49,219 bases of DNA from CAZRDB01 sp964598695 (GCA_964598695.1 CAZRDB010000013.1:1-49219); one strand, 5' to 3'; counted from the first letter of the stretch, positions 8,283 through 17,439 are shown. Notes: generated by a model from the sequence alone, not told the origin. Numbers and translations: made by a program.

Positions 8283-9581
8283 GTGGAAGACCTACCTCCA
8301 AGTAGGTGGCTGTTCGCGGTGGCCGCATTGCTTCTTCTTCTGCAGGCCGCCTTCGTCGCCTCCGAAGTCGCCTTCCTCGCCACCGGCGCGGTCCGGGTTC
8401 GGCGTCTCGAGCAGGGCGGTCGCTTCGCTGCGCGAATCCTGGGTTGGCTGACGTCCGACCGCAGCCGTCTTCTCTCCACCGTCCTGATCTGCATCACCGC
8501 GCTCGGCTACGTGGCCGAGTCGCTCGTGACCCTGGTCGCTTCCGCCGGGCACTCCTCCTATGGTCACTACGTCGGCCTCGCCGTGGTGCTGGCCGTCTCG
8601 ATCGTCTTCGTCGAAGCGCTGCCGGTGATCGTCGCCTCCAAGGCCCCGGAGCGGGCGGCCGTGGCTCTCGCCCCGCTCGCGTGGCTGGCCTACTGGACTC
8701 TCTGGCTGCCGGTGACCATCCTCTCATGGCTGTCGAGCCGCTTCCTCCACCTCGTCGGCGCCGTCGAGCGCCACGCCCCCACCATGACGGAGGCCGAGGT
8801 GATCTCCCTGATCGATGTCGCCGAGGTCGAGGATGACGAGAAGTCCATGCTCCGCCGCGTGCTGGAGTTCGAGGACCGCACGGTCGAGGAGGTCATGGTG
8901 CCCCGGACCGACATGGTCGCCGTGGAGGACTCGGCCGCGCTCGAGCGGGCGGCGGAGCTGATGGTCGAGCACCGGCATTCGCGGCTGCCGGTCTACCACG
9001 ATTCGCGCGATCGGGTGGTCGGGGTCGTCTACTCCAAGGATCTCCTGGGGCCCCTCGGCGCCGGCCTCCATGCCAGCCCGGTCAGCACGGTCATGCGCGA
9101 GCCGCTGTTCGTCCACGAGAAGACCAGCGTCCAGCGCCTGGTCGAGGCGTTCCGGAAGGAGCGGCGGGGCGTGGCTCTGGTCACCGACGAGTTCGGCGGG
9201 ATCGCCGGCCTGGTCACGCTCGAGGACGCGCTGGAGGAGCTGGTCGGCGAGATCCAAGACGAGTTCGACCATGAGGAGACGGGGATCCGCCCCCTCGGCG
9301 ACCACGAGTTCCTGATCGACGGCAACCAGAAGCTGCACGACGTCATGCGCGAGCTGGTGGTGGAGCTGCCCGAAGGCGACTACGAGACGATCTCCGGCCT
9401 GGTGACGACGTGGCTGGGCCACCTGGCCCAGGAGGGCGAGACCGTGGAGTTCCCGGGCGGCATCCGCATGGAAGTTGTGACCACCGCGGCCCGGCGTGTG
9501 CAGACGGTCCGCCTGACGCGTCCGGCCACCATCGATCCGGCCCTGGTCGCGACCGACGGTCCGGCGGAGGGCAGACGATGA
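8283..9581 (+). CDS. CNNM/CorC-type membrane protein with CBS pair (first of two)
   Basis: This inner-membrane protein of 432 residues belongs to the hemolysin-C/CNNM family, members of which move Mg2+ or related cations or affect their homeostasis. The N-terminal DUF21-type domain (about residues 8-165) has several hydrophobic segments. A CBS pair follows (VEEVMVPRTDMVAVE near 200-214, then SRLPVYHDSRDRVVGVVYSKDLL, then RGVALVTDEFGGIAGLVTLEDALEEL). Next comes a C-terminal CorC/HlyC domain (from about residue 345). The GTG at 8283 follows GGAGAGGGG and gives the usual short N-terminus; the longer reading frame to 8229 overlaps the promoter. Its stop overlaps the next start by four bases (ATGA), so the two are translationally coupled. 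Confidence 0.88.
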   Translation: MEDLPPSRWLFAVAALLLLLQAAFVASEVAFLATGAVRVRRLEQGGRFAARILGWLTSDRSRLLSTVLICITALGYVAESLVTLVASAGHSSYGHYVGLAVVLAVSIVFVEALPVIVASKAPERAAVALAPLAWLAYWTLWLPVTILSWLSSRFLHLVGAVERHAPTMTEAEVISLIDVAEVEDDEKSMLRRVLEFEDRTVEEVMVPRTDMVAVEDSAALERAAELMVEHRHSRLPVYHDSRDRVVGVVYSKDLLGPLGAGLHASPVSTVMREPLFVHEKTSVQRLVEAFRKERRGVALVTDEFGGIAGLVTLEDALEELVGEIQDEFDHEETGIRPLGDHEFLIDGNQKLHDVMRELVVELPEGDYETISGLVTTWLGHLAQEGETVEFPGGIRMEVVTTAARRVQTVRLTRPATIDPALVATDGPAEGRR

Positions 9582-11008
9582 GCGAGGTCCCGAGACGACG
9601 TCTCTCACCGGCCCTCACGCTGACCGGGCTCGCGGCGTTCTCGGCGGCGCTCCTGGCCCACGCGGCCGCTGCCGCCGACCACACGGCGCCGGTCGCGCGG
9701 CTCGCGGCCCCGATGCTCTGGGGCGAGTCGGCGCTCTGCTGCCTGGTGCTCTCGGCGATCGCCGCACTGTCGATGGCCGAGGTGGCGTTGGTCTCGTGCA
9801 GCCCCCACCTCATGCGGCGCCTCGCCGAGGCCGGCGATCCGCGCGCGTGGCGGGTGCAGGCGCTCCAGGCCGACCGGGGCGAGGATGCGGTCACGTTCCT
9901 GGTCGTCGCCAATAACGCGTGCATCCTGATCGTCGCGACGCTGGTCGGTCACCTCACGGTCTCCACCATCGGTTCGGACTACTACTCGGCCACCGCGGTC
10001 GGCGCGCTCGTCTTCATCCTGGCCGTCTGCGAGATCACGCCCAAGACCTATGCGGCTCATCGGGCCGACCAGTTCATGCTCCGGGCGATCCGCTGGGTCG
10101 ACCCGCTCACGCGGAGCCGGCCGGCGCGGTGGGCGGTCACGCTGATCAAGGCGGCCTCGTGGCCCGTCCGGCGCATCCTGGGGGTCGACGGTCTCCACCG
10201 CCACACCCGCGTCACCGACGAGGAGCTGATGTCCTTGGCCGACGTGGCCGAGGAGCAGTCCGTCCTGGACGCCACGCAGGCGCAGATGTTCGAGTCAATC
10301 GTCGAGTTCGCGAACCGCACCGTGCGCGAGATCATGGTGCCGCGCGTCGACATCGTGAGCGTCGATGCCGACGCCACGCTGCCGGAGGTCATCGAGGTCA
10401 TCCGCACCGAGGGCAAGTCGCGCATCGCCGTCTGCCGGGGCGATGACGACCCGGTGGTCGGGATGGTCTACGCCAACGACGTGCTGGCCTGCCTCCATCG
10501 GGGCGAACTCGACCGCCGGGCGGGCGAGATCGTGCGCGACGCGCACATGGTCCCGGACACGAAGCCGGTCGACGAGCTGTTCCGGGAGCTGCGGAACCGC
10601 CATATCCACGTCGCGCTGGTCATCGACGAGCACGGCGGCGTCGACGGCCTGGTCACGATGGAGGACGTGCTCGAGGAGATCGTCGGCGACCTTCAGGATG
10701 AGCACGACACCCTCGAGCGCCCGCTGATCGAGCCCCAGCCGGACGGCAGCCTTCTCGTGCAGGGCGGCGCGACGCGTTCCGAACTGGAGGACGACTTGGG
10801 GATCGCCTTCTCGGACGAGCAGGGCGAGTTCGATACCCTCGGCGGCTTCCTCTACCTGCGCTCGGAGCGGATGCCCGAGGCGGGCTTCGCGACCGAGCAC
10901 GGCGGCCACCGGTTCGAGATCCACGAGATGGACGGTCCCCGGATCACCTACGTCCGGATCTCCCCCGCTGAGGGGCCCCGCAACGGGGCGGAGGCCCCGA
11001 GCGCGTAA
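9578..11008 (+). CDS. CNNM/CorC-type membrane protein with CBS pair (second of two)
   Basis: This 476-residue paralogue of the preceding gene starts within its stop codon (ATGA overlap). An N-terminal hydrophobic segment (about 10-35) precedes a DUF21-type membrane domain containing EVALVSCSPHLMRRLAEAGD and CEITPKTYAAHRAD. The latter resembles the conserved GExxPK motif of the family. The CBS pair is clear (VREIMVPRVDIVSVD, SRIAVCRGDDDPVVGMVYANDVL, HVALVIDEHGGVDGLVTMEDVLEEIVGD). A CorC/HlyC C-terminal domain follows (from about residue 375). Tandem pairs of this family may form heterodimers, since CBS modules dimerise; that is inference. It ends only six bases from the convergent lpxD stop. 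Confidence 0.88.
   Translation: MSEVPRRRLSPALTLTGLAAFSAALLAHAAAAADHTAPVARLAAPMLWGESALCCLVLSAIAALSMAEVALVSCSPHLMRRLAEAGDPRAWRVQALQADRGEDAVTFLVVANNACILIVATLVGHLTVSTIGSDYYSATAVGALVFILAVCEITPKTYAAHRADQFMLRAIRWVDPLTRSRPARWAVTLIKAASWPVRRILGVDGLHRHTRVTDEELMSLADVAEEQSVLDATQAQMFESIVEFANRTVREIMVPRVDIVSVDADATLPEVIEVIRTEGKSRIAVCRGDDDPVVGMVYANDVLACLHRGELDRRAGEIVRDAHMVPDTKPVDELFRELRNRHIHVALVIDEHGGVDGLVTMEDVLEEIVGDLQDEHDTLERPLIEPQPDGSLLVQGGATRSELEDDLGIAFSDEQGEFDTLGGFLYLRSERMPEAGFATEHGGHRFEIHEMDGPRITYVRISPAEGPRNGAEAPSA
10975..10989. terminator. Weak GC hairpin at the end of the CBS operon
   Basis: GCCCCG (10975-10980) and CGGGGC (10984-10989) form a six-pair stem with a three-base loop, inside the last codons of the plus-strand gene. 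Convergent genes end six bases apart here, so any terminator must overlap coding sequence. There is no T tract on either strand. Confidence 0.25.
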
Positions 11009-11014
11009 CCGCCC

Positions 11015-12058
11015 CTACCCCTCGTCTTTCGGTTCGGAGCGGCGCTGGCCGCCGCGGTCGAGCCGCTTCTCGATGCTGCGCACGCGCGTGAGGAGGTCGG
11101 GGAGCCTGCTGAGCGCGGCCTGGATCCGGAGCTGCTCCTGCACGGGGCGCGCCGGGTACCCGTACATCGAGGCCCCGGGCTCGACATCGCGCGCGACGGC
11201 GGTCGCCCCCCCGAGCTGGGCGCCGGCGCCGATCTGCATGTGGTCGCGGATCGCCACTGCGCCGCCGAGAATCGCCCCGTCGCCGATGGTGGTGCTGCCC
11301 CCGACAGCGGCGCAGGCGCAGATGATCGAGTGACGGCCCACGCGCACGTTGTGGGCGATCTGGCAGAGGTTGTCGATCTTGACGCCGACGCCGATCCGGG
11401 TCGACTCCTCGGGCAGGGTCGCGCGGTCGATCGCGCTGAGTGCCCCGATCTCCACGTCGTCGCCAACGACGACATTGCCGACCTGCGGGATCTTGGCGAT
11501 GCCGGCCGGGCCCGGCTCGTAGCCGAACCCGTCGCTGCCGACGACCACGCCGGCGTGGAGTGTGCAGCGGGCGCCGAGGACACAGCCCGTCAGGACGGTC
11601 ACGCGTGGGTGGAGCCGGCAGTCCTCGCCCAGGGCCACGCCGTCGCCGAGGACGCAGTGGGCCTCGACGATCGAGCGATCGCCCACCGTGCAGCGTCCGA
11701 GGACCGCGTAGGGGCCGATGTGCACGTCGGCGCCCAGCACGGCCTCCTCATGCACCACGGCCGTCGGGTGGATCCCCGGCGCGGGCCGCGGCGGCGCGTG
11801 GAGCGCGTCGAGCAGGATCGCGAGGGCGAGACGGGGAGCCGAGACGGAGATCGAGGGCACGCCGCCCGTGTCGACGCCGGCGCGGGTGACGAGTGCCGCG
11901 GCGCGGTCAGCCCCCTCGGGGAGACTCTCCCCGAAGAGCACCACGATGGCGCCCGGCCCCGCGGCGCCCGGACTCGCGACGCGCTCGACGACGGTGGCGG
12001 CGGGACCCTGAAGGTCGCCCCCGACCAGTGTGGCCAGCTCGCCCAGTTGCTTGCCCAT
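11015..12058 (-). CDS. lpxD: UDP-3-O-acylglucosamine N-acyltransferase
   Basis: This is a lipid A biosynthesis enzyme of 347 residues, normal for LpxD. It transfers an acyl chain from acyl-carrier protein to the amine of UDP-3-O-acylglucosamine in the cytoplasm. The N-terminal nucleotide-binding domain (1-95) is followed by a left-handed beta-helix of hexapeptide repeats (about 96-300). GSDGFGY (174-180) and KIDNLCQIAHNV (227-238) are family signatures; H236 matches the catalytic histidine. The C-terminus is helical with a basic end. The ATG at 12056-12058 directly follows the stop of the upstream lipoprotein gene with no gap, so translation is coupled. It ends the bamA-ompH-lipoprotein-lpxD operon, the classical order for outer-membrane assembly plus lipid A genes. 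Confidence 0.95.
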   Translation of the reverse strand: MGKQLGELATLVGGDLQGPAATVVERVASPGAAGPGAIVVLFGESLPEGADRAAALVTRAGVDTGGVPSISVSAPRLALAILLDALHAPPRPAPGIHPTAVVHEEAVLGADVHIGPYAVLGRCTVGDRSIVEAHCVLGDGVALGEDCRLHPRVTVLTGCVLGARCTLHAGVVVGSDGFGYEPGPAGIAKIPQVGNVVVGDDVEIGALSAIDRATLPEESTRIGVGVKIDNLCQIAHNVRVGRHSIICACAAVGGSTTIGDGAILGGAVAIRDHMQIGAGAQLGGATAVARDVEPGASMYGYPARPVQEQLRIQAALSRLPDLLTRVRSIEKRLDRGGQRRSEPKDEG

Positions 12059-13183
12059 CTACCTCACCTCTCGTGGTGACTGCCCGGCGAGATCGCCGAA
12101 GAACGAGCGCATCCTGCTGGCGAGGAGGTCGGTGCAGTCGCGCCCGCCTCCGCCGAAACGCACCTCGAAGCCCATCGCGCGGCCCAACGATGTGACGGTG
12201 CGCGCGGTGTCCTCGGCGATCCACGCCGCGAGGTCGCGATAGCGCGCCTCCAGCGCATCCACATCGACCTGCCGCACGCCCCCGGTGTCCGGCGCATCCT
12301 CGGCGGAGCGCCAGGCCGACTCCGGCGTCGCCGGGTCACCCGGGTCGACGCCCGCGGGGCGTCCCCCGGTCTCGAAGCGGGCGAGGGCGGCTCGATCGCG
12401 CTCGATCTCGGCCTCCAACTCCCGCAGTCGAAGCGTCCCCTCGGCGCGGTAGTCGCGCCCGGTGGGACCGGGCGGATCGGCCGGCTCTGCGCCGAGATCC
12501 GCCGGGCGTGGGTTCTCGTGAAGGGGCGGCGGCGGCGAGCGCAGCCACTTCTGCCGGAGCCGGGCCGATGCCTCGCCGGCCTCCTGCTCGTCGCGCCGGA
12601 CCACGCGGTCGGGGGCGATCGCCTCCCCCCCCTTGCGGAGCCGCACCTCCTCACGCAGCCGTCCGCGGACCTCGAGGTCGCGCTCGGCCTCCTCGACCGG
12701 GCCGGCGGTCGCGCGGGCGGCGTCCTCCTGCGCTCGCGTGGCGGGATCCTCGGGGCCGGCGCCATCGGTGGCTCCCTCTCCGGCAAGAGGCGAGGGGCGC
12801 GCGTTGCGGGCGACGAGGGCCTCCAGCTCGGGGCGCCGCTCGTCACGAGGCGTGCCGGAGGCGCCCGAGCCGGCAAGAGCCTGCGCGCTCGACGGCTCGC
12901 CCACGAGCCCTGCATCCGGCTGCCAGCCGGGTGGGAGGGCCGGCGCCTCGACCTCGACGCCGAGGTCGGCCAGGCGGGCGCGCACGTCCGCGAGATCCGA
13001 GGAGAGCGGGTGCAGGGGAATCAGGCGGGCCAGGTCGGCCGAGACGGCTTCGGGCTTCCGTGGAGCCGGAGGCAGGGGGGCCTTCCGGCACCCGGTGGCT
13101 GCGACGAGCAGGCCGGCGCACAACACAACGAGCGCCCACTCGATGCGGCGCACCCCACCGAGTTGGGCGCTCGATTCACCCAT
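12059..13183 (-). CDS. Lipoprotein with OmpH/Skp-like C-terminal segment
   Basis: This 374-residue protein starts at the ATG 13181-13183, which follows GTGGAG; a GTG five codons upstream lacks a site. A hydrophobic stretch ends in AATGC (cysteine at about residue 32), a lipobox. The middle is very rich in Arg, Glu, Ala and Pro and predicted to be mostly helical or coiled (AEIERDRAALARFE, for example). The last 65 residues (ARYRDLAAWIAEDTARTVTS, then GFEVRFGGGGRDCTDLLASRM) match the C-terminal strand-and-helix pattern of OmpH/Skp, with GRDCTD in place of the usual GxDIT. It sits where an extra OmpH would be expected. I infer a periplasmic, membrane-tethered Skp-like factor. Similarity is weak outside the C-terminus, so the call is moderate. 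Confidence 0.6.
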   Translation of the reverse strand: MGESSAQLGGVRRIEWALVVLCAGLLVAATGCRKAPLPPAPRKPEAVSADLARLIPLHPLSSDLADVRARLADLGVEVEAPALPPGWQPDAGLVGEPSSAQALAGSGASGTPRDERRPELEALVARNARPSPLAGEGATDGAGPEDPATRAQEDAARATAGPVEEAERDLEVRGRLREEVRLRKGGEAIAPDRVVRRDEQEAGEASARLRQKWLRSPPPPLHENPRPADLGAEPADPPGPTGRDYRAEGTLRLRELEAEIERDRAALARFETGGRPAGVDPGDPATPESAWRSAEDAPDTGGVRQVDVDALEARYRDLAAWIAEDTARTVTSLGRAMGFEVRFGGGGRDCTDLLASRMRSFFGDLAGQSPREVR

Positions 13184-13232
13184 GTGCAGTCTCCACACGC
13201 CCGCACCGGGTCGGTGCGGACCGGCCGCGGGC

Positions 13233-14756
13233 CTACTGCGCCGGTGCGGGAGCGGCTCCGCCGTTCAGGATCTCGATGACCTTGGCGGTGACGTCGGTCC
13301 CGCCCCAGTGGATCACGTTGACGGGGGCGGGCTCGAAACCGCCTTCCTGGTTCGGCTCGAACACGATGATCCACTTCTGGAGGCAGATGTTCGCGCCGGC
13401 CTCCTGGGAGGCTCTCTCGATCGCGGCCCGGAGACTGTCCTGCAGTCTCTGAAGCCCCTGCGCCTCGCGGTCCTCGACGTCCTTCATGTTCTTGCTGGCC
13501 AGTTCCTGGATCGCGTTCTGGCGGGCGGCGCGCAGCTTGTTCAGCTCGCCCAGGCGCTCCACCTCATTGCCGGCCAGCTCGCCCTCGGGCTTCTGCGCGA
13601 GCACGAAGTACTCGTTCTGGTTGTTGCGCTCCTTGTCGACCAGGGCGCGCAGCTCGGTCTGCTCGGCATCGGCGAGGGCCTGGGTCCGCATCTGCTTCAG
13701 GTGGAGTTCGATCGCCCGCTGGGCATCCTGCTCCCCGAGGAAGAGGATGTTGTTGGCGACGATGTACTCGTCGGAGCGCTCGGAGCGCAGCTTGACGAGT
13801 TCCTGAGCCAGATCCTGGTACGGCCGGGCGCCGCGCTGGACCATGTAGACATCGATATAGGCGACTCCCTGCGCCTGGGCGGGCTGAGCGGTCGCGAGGG
13901 TCGCGAGCAGCAGCGGGAGCGAGGCGAAGCCGGTACCGAGGAGTCTCATGTGGGGCTCTCCATCCTTCGCGCCCGCCTCATCGGAGGGCACGAGAGTGTC
14001 GGGGCGCATGCGGACGGTCACGACGTGCTCGGAGGCCGGCCGCGAGGTGGTCTTGATCTCCTTGCTCAGGTCCACCTCATCGAGGAGCGCGATGACGCGG
14101 GCCGAGACGTCCTGGCCGCCCCAGTGGACGATTCGGACGGGTGTGGGCTTGAGGGTCGAGCCATCGAGGGTGGGCTGGTAGATCGTGACCACCGCGGTGA
14201 CACAGATCGAGGCGCCGACCTCGCTGCTCGCCTTGTCGATCGACTCATCCATGTGCTTCTGCAGCAGGTCGCCGAGCTTACGGCGCTCGTCGACGAAACG
14301 GGTCTCGATCGACCCCTGGAGCGCCGTCAGGGCATCGCGGTTGGCGCGCTGCCAGCGGGTCAGCTCGGCGAGGCGGAGCCGCTGCTGCTCGTTGGGGTCC
14401 TGCTCCCGCGTGAGCGGGATCCACTCCTCGCCCAGGGCGGCATCCTTGGTCGTGTAGCCGTCGAGGTCCTTGCGCTCCTGGGTGCTCAGGTTCTCCTTGC
14501 GGAGCATCTTCGCATAGAGCGCGGCGGCGCGCTCGGCCTCCTCGGGTGCGAGGTACTTGAACTTGGAGCGGGAGTCCAGCTCGGTGCTGAGTCGGCGCGC
14601 GAGGGCCGCGACGTTGTCGTTGATGCTCTGGAAGACCTTCGACTTCTGCTCGAGCTGCTCGACGTCGACCGTCGCGAACGTGGCGGCCGAGACGGCCGAG
14701 GCGAGGACGCTCGCCGCGATCAGACAGGTAACGATCCATGCGAAGGGCCGCAGCAA
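13233..14756 (-). CDS. Double OmpH/Skp-like periplasmic chaperone encoded by one reading frame
   Basis: One open frame of 507 codons holds two OmpH-like units. The TTG at 14754-14756 lies five bases after GAGGAGGT. Unit 1 has a signal peptide (about residues 5-24), a long coiled helix, and an end segment with IVHWGGQDVSARVIALL. Unit 2 begins at an internal ATG (13947-13949) with its own GGAG, its own signal peptide (LLGTGFASLPLLLATLATA, then QPAQAQ) and a parallel ending (VIHWGGTDVTAKVIEIL). No stop codon separates them. Either the second unit is translated separately, or a stop has been lost by mutation or sequencing error, or a fused polyprotein is made. OmpH/Skp holds unfolded outer-membrane proteins in the periplasm. 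The location between bamA and lpxD supports that role. Confidence 0.8.
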   Translation of the reverse strand: MLRPFAWIVTCLIAASVLASAVSAATFATVDVEQLEQKSKVFQSINDNVAALARRLSTELDSRSKFKYLAPEEAERAAALYAKMLRKENLSTQERKDLDGYTTKDAALGEEWIPLTREQDPNEQQRLRLAELTRWQRANRDALTALQGSIETRFVDERRKLGDLLQKHMDESIDKASSEVGASICVTAVVTIYQPTLDGSTLKPTPVRIVHWGGQDVSARVIALLDEVDLSKEIKTTSRPASEHVVTVRMRPDTLVPSDEAGAKDGEPHMRLLGTGFASLPLLLATLATAQPAQAQGVAYIDVYMVQRGARPYQDLAQELVKLRSERSDEYIVANNILFLGEQDAQRAIELHLKQMRTQALADAEQTELRALVDKERNNQNEYFVLAQKPEGELAGNEVERLGELNKLRAARQNAIQELASKNMKDVEDREAQGLQRLQDSLRAAIERASQEAGANICLQKWIIVFEPNQEGGFEPAPVNVIHWGGTDVTAKVIEILNGGAAPAPAQ

Positions 14757-14803
14757 CGCGGACCTCCTCTCTGGGACGATCTGCTGGCGGTCGGGACGGC
14801 CGG

Positions 14804-16633
14804 CTAGAACGTCTGGTAGAGGCCGAAGTGGTACCGGCCGCCCTCTCTCCCGAAGCCGTAGTCGAGCCGGATCGGGCCAAGGGCCGTCGAGACGCGGACG
14901 CCGACGCCATAGCCGATCTGCGGGGAGAAGGAGCGATGCTCCGCGCTGTAGATCGTCCCGTCGGAGGCCCGCCACTGACCGCCCCAGGCATCGCCGAGGT
15001 CGACGAAGGCCACGGCCTGGACGTCCTTCTTGTCATCGCCGCCGCCGAGGTACTTGCGGAACTCGACCTGCATGAGCGCGCGGCGGGTCCCGAAGAAGCG
15101 ATCCTCGCGGTAGCCGCGGAGCGACTCGGCGCCGCCAACGGCGTAGGTGTCGAAGATCGGCGCGTTGCCGAGGATCGTGCCGTAGGCGGCCCGTAGCGCG
15201 ATGACGCCCTCGCTGCCGACCTCGATGAACTTGCGGGCCTCGACGTCGAAGCGGGTGAAGACGCTGTCGCCGCCGAGCCAGCGGTTGGCGTGCTCGACGG
15301 AGACGTCGAAGCGGCTGCCCTCCGTGGGGTCGAAGGCGAGGTTGCGGCTGTCGTCGGTCCAGCGGACCATGAGACTGCCGACGGTGCCGCGGCGGAGCGA
15401 GGGGGAGATGACGCTCACGAGGCGCGGGTCCTCGTTGACGATGCGCTCGTAGCGGTAGCGGGCCGAGATCCAGTTGGTCTCCGCATCGTTGATCGGCTTG
15501 CTGATGGTGATGTTGCCGCCCTGGCGGCTCTCGGTCGAGAGGTAGCCGGTGGAGCTTCCGGTCGTGCCGAGCGGGGTGCGGTCCTGGCGCGTCGTCCGGT
15601 CGTAGATCGAGGCCTCGAGCGAGGTGTGATCGCCGGAGAGCCACGGCTCGACGTAGGTGATGTCGTAGAGGTGGACCTGGCCCAGCTCGACGCGGGCGCT
15701 CAGGCGGCGGCCCATCCCCATGAGGTTGCGCTCGGAGATCTCACCGAAGCCGATGATGCCCTCGCGGTCGGAGAAGCCGACGCCGAGGTTGAAGGTGCCC
15801 GTCTTCCGCTCGACGCAGCTGATGACCAGGATCTTGTCGCCGAACTCGGGGCCCTCCCGGAGCGAGGGGACGATCGACTCGAAGATGTCGAGGTTGTGAA
15901 GGCGGTTGAGGTCGCGCTGGACCTGGTTGGCCGAGAGCGGATCGCCGATCTTGGTCGTGATCTCGCGCTCGACGACCCGGCGCTTGGTCTTGGGCGAGCC
16001 GCCATCGGAACTCTGCAGGTCGATCTCGATGTCGTAGACGTAGTCCTCCACGATCTGGATGGAGACCTCGCCCGTCTCGGGATCCAACGAGGGCGCGCTC
16101 AGCAGGCCCGCCGAGTACCCCTTTTCGGCATAGCACTTCTCGACGGCCTGCGAGATCTTGTCGTTGGCCGGTCCCCCCGCGTCGAAGGTCTTGCCGACGG
16201 GGATCCAGGGCGCGATCGCCTCAACCAACTCCTCGCTGGAGACGAGCACGTTGCCCTTGACCACGATCGCGGTGACCTGCGGGTTCTCCGTCAGATGGTA
16301 GATCAGCAGGATCCCGTTGCGGTCGCCGGCCGGCGCGGTGTCGACGTACGAGAGCGACTGGTCGCCGCTGAAGACCCCGAGGGTGGTGATGATGGTGTCG
16401 AGGTCTTCCTGGGCCTTCTTGACGTCGTACGGCTGTCCGACCTCATGGCGGATGAACCCGCGGACGGCGGCCTCCGTCGCGCTCTTGGGGGGGGGATCGA
16501 TGACGATCCCGGTAACGATCTGCTCCTTGTACTGGGCCAGCGCGCCCGAGGCCGCCGGCAGGAGGAGCAGGAGCGATGCGCCCAAGACCACCGAAGTCCT
16601 GAACCATCCGTTCGCGAGGGGCGTTCTGCTCAC
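14804..16633 (-). CDS. bamA: Outer-membrane assembly factor BamA (Omp85 family)
   Basis: BamA folds and inserts beta-barrel proteins into the outer membrane. The 609-residue product starts at a GTG (16631-16633) after AAAGGA. Its signal peptide covers about residues 11-34 (cleaved near GALAQ). POTRA-type repeats fill about 40-330; KAQEDLDTIITTLGVF, AIVVKGNVLVSSEELVEAI and DLNRLHNLDIFESI are characteristic. The C-terminal barrel (about 340-609) includes DYGFGREGG near the end and finishes with a Phe (LYQTF), the usual barrel-end signal. It is shorter than E. coli BamA (810 residues), mainly because it has fewer POTRA domains. It is the first gene of the ompH-lpxD operon and has its own promoter. 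A longer open frame extends upstream through the sigma-factor gene but is not coding there. Confidence 0.92.
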   Translation of the reverse strand: MSRTPLANGWFRTSVVLGASLLLLLPAASGALAQYKEQIVTGIVIDPPPKSATEAAVRGFIRHEVGQPYDVKKAQEDLDTIITTLGVFSGDQSLSYVDTAPAGDRNGILLIYHLTENPQVTAIVVKGNVLVSSEELVEAIAPWIPVGKTFDAGGPANDKISQAVEKCYAEKGYSAGLLSAPSLDPETGEVSIQIVEDYVYDIEIDLQSSDGGSPKTKRRVVEREITTKIGDPLSANQVQRDLNRLHNLDIFESIVPSLREGPEFGDKILVISCVERKTGTFNLGVGFSDREGIIGFGEISERNLMGMGRRLSARVELGQVHLYDITYVEPWLSGDHTSLEASIYDRTTRQDRTPLGTTGSSTGYLSTESRQGGNITISKPINDAETNWISARYRYERIVNEDPRLVSVISPSLRRGTVGSLMVRWTDDSRNLAFDPTEGSRFDVSVEHANRWLGGDSVFTRFDVEARKFIEVGSEGVIALRAAYGTILGNAPIFDTYAVGGAESLRGYREDRFFGTRRALMQVEFRKYLGGGDDKKDVQAVAFVDLGDAWGGQWRASDGTIYSAEHRSFSPQIGYGVGVRVSTALGPIRLDYGFGREGGRYHFGLYQTF

Positions 16634-16701
16634 CGGTTGTGTCCTTTCCCGCGAGTGTCCGCCTTCATGGCAAGCGCACATGCAGTTTCGCAAGCGAGCG
16701 C

Positions 16702-16731
16702 ACTCTAACCTGCCGACATCTTTTGGGTCAA
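16702..16731 (-). promoter_or_regulatory. Promoter for the bamA operon
   Basis: On the minus strand TTGACC (16726-16731) and TAGAGT (16702-16707) are separated by 18 bases. Transcription would start near 16695, about 62 bases before the bamA GTG. It lies between the ECF sigma factor gene and bamA. The block could also receive read-through from the sigma gene. Confidence 0.55.
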
Positions 16732-16815
16732 GGCGCACTCCATCTGCGGCCGCTCGCTCGCCCTCGCCGACGCGTACTCCGTCGCTCCCACAAGGCACTT
16801 GCCACCGTATCCGAG

Positions 16816-17439
16816 TCATATTCCGTCCACGTAGTGCGAGACCTTCTGCTTGAGGGCCCAGCGGGCCCGGAACAGCCGGGACTTGATGGTCTCCACCGTC
16901 ACCCCGAGGACCTCCGCGATCTCGCGGTACGACAGGTCCTCGAGCTTGAGCAGCAGCACCGTCCGGTAGTCCTCCGGCAGCTCCGCGATCGCGTCCCGCA
17001 GCACCTGCCGCAGTTCCCTGCCCTCGGCCACGCCGACCGGCGAGAGGCTCTCGTCCGCGATCTCGACGGTCTCGCCGCCGTCCTCGCCCATCGGCCCCGT
17101 GGGGGCGTCGAGCGAGAAGCCCTCCACCCGCCGCCGGGTCTGCTTGTGCCGGATGCGGTTCTTGCAGACGTTGATGGCGATTCGGAACACCCACGTCCGC
17201 ACGTCCGCGTCGCCTCGGAACCGACCCACCGCCGCGAAAGCGTTCTCGAAGGTCTGGAGGGTGAGGTCCTCCGCCTCCTCGGGGTCGCCCCCGATGTACG
17301 AATGCACCAGGTTGTAGATGGAGCGGTAGTTCTCCTCGGCAAGCCGCGTTAGCCGCGTACGAACGTCTTCGTCCGCGCCTCTGCGTGCCCCGAAGCGCGC
17401 CGTTCGATCCATCGATTCGCCGGCGCCGGGGCCGCTCAC
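16816..17439 (-). CDS. RNA polymerase sigma factor, ECF (RpoE-like) family
   Basis: This alternative sigma factor of 207 residues starts at a GTG (17437-17439) preceded by GGGAG; an ATG nine codons later has no site. Region 2 covers about residues 36-103 (YRSIYNLVHSYIGGDPEEAEDL, then FENAFAAVGRFRG, TWVFRIAINVCKNRIR). A linker follows, then region 4 at about 143-195 (LPEDYRTVLLLKLEDLSYREIA, then LGVTVETIKSRLFRARWALK), which recognises the -35 element. No anti-sigma factor gene lies next to it. It stands directly upstream of bamA-ompH-lpxD on the same strand. In proteobacteria the RpoE regulon includes exactly such genes, so an envelope-stress role is plausible but inferred. A possible autoregulatory promoter is annotated separately. 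Confidence 0.92.
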   Translation of the reverse strand: MSGPGAGESMDRTARFGARRGADEDVRTRLTRLAEENYRSIYNLVHSYIGGDPEEAEDLTLQTFENAFAAVGRFRGDADVRTWVFRIAINVCKNRIRHKQTRRRVEGFSLDAPTGPMGEDGGETVEIADESLSPVGVAEGRELRQVLRDAIAELPEDYRTVLLLKLEDLSYREIAEVLGVTVETIKSRLFRARWALKQKVSHYVDGI

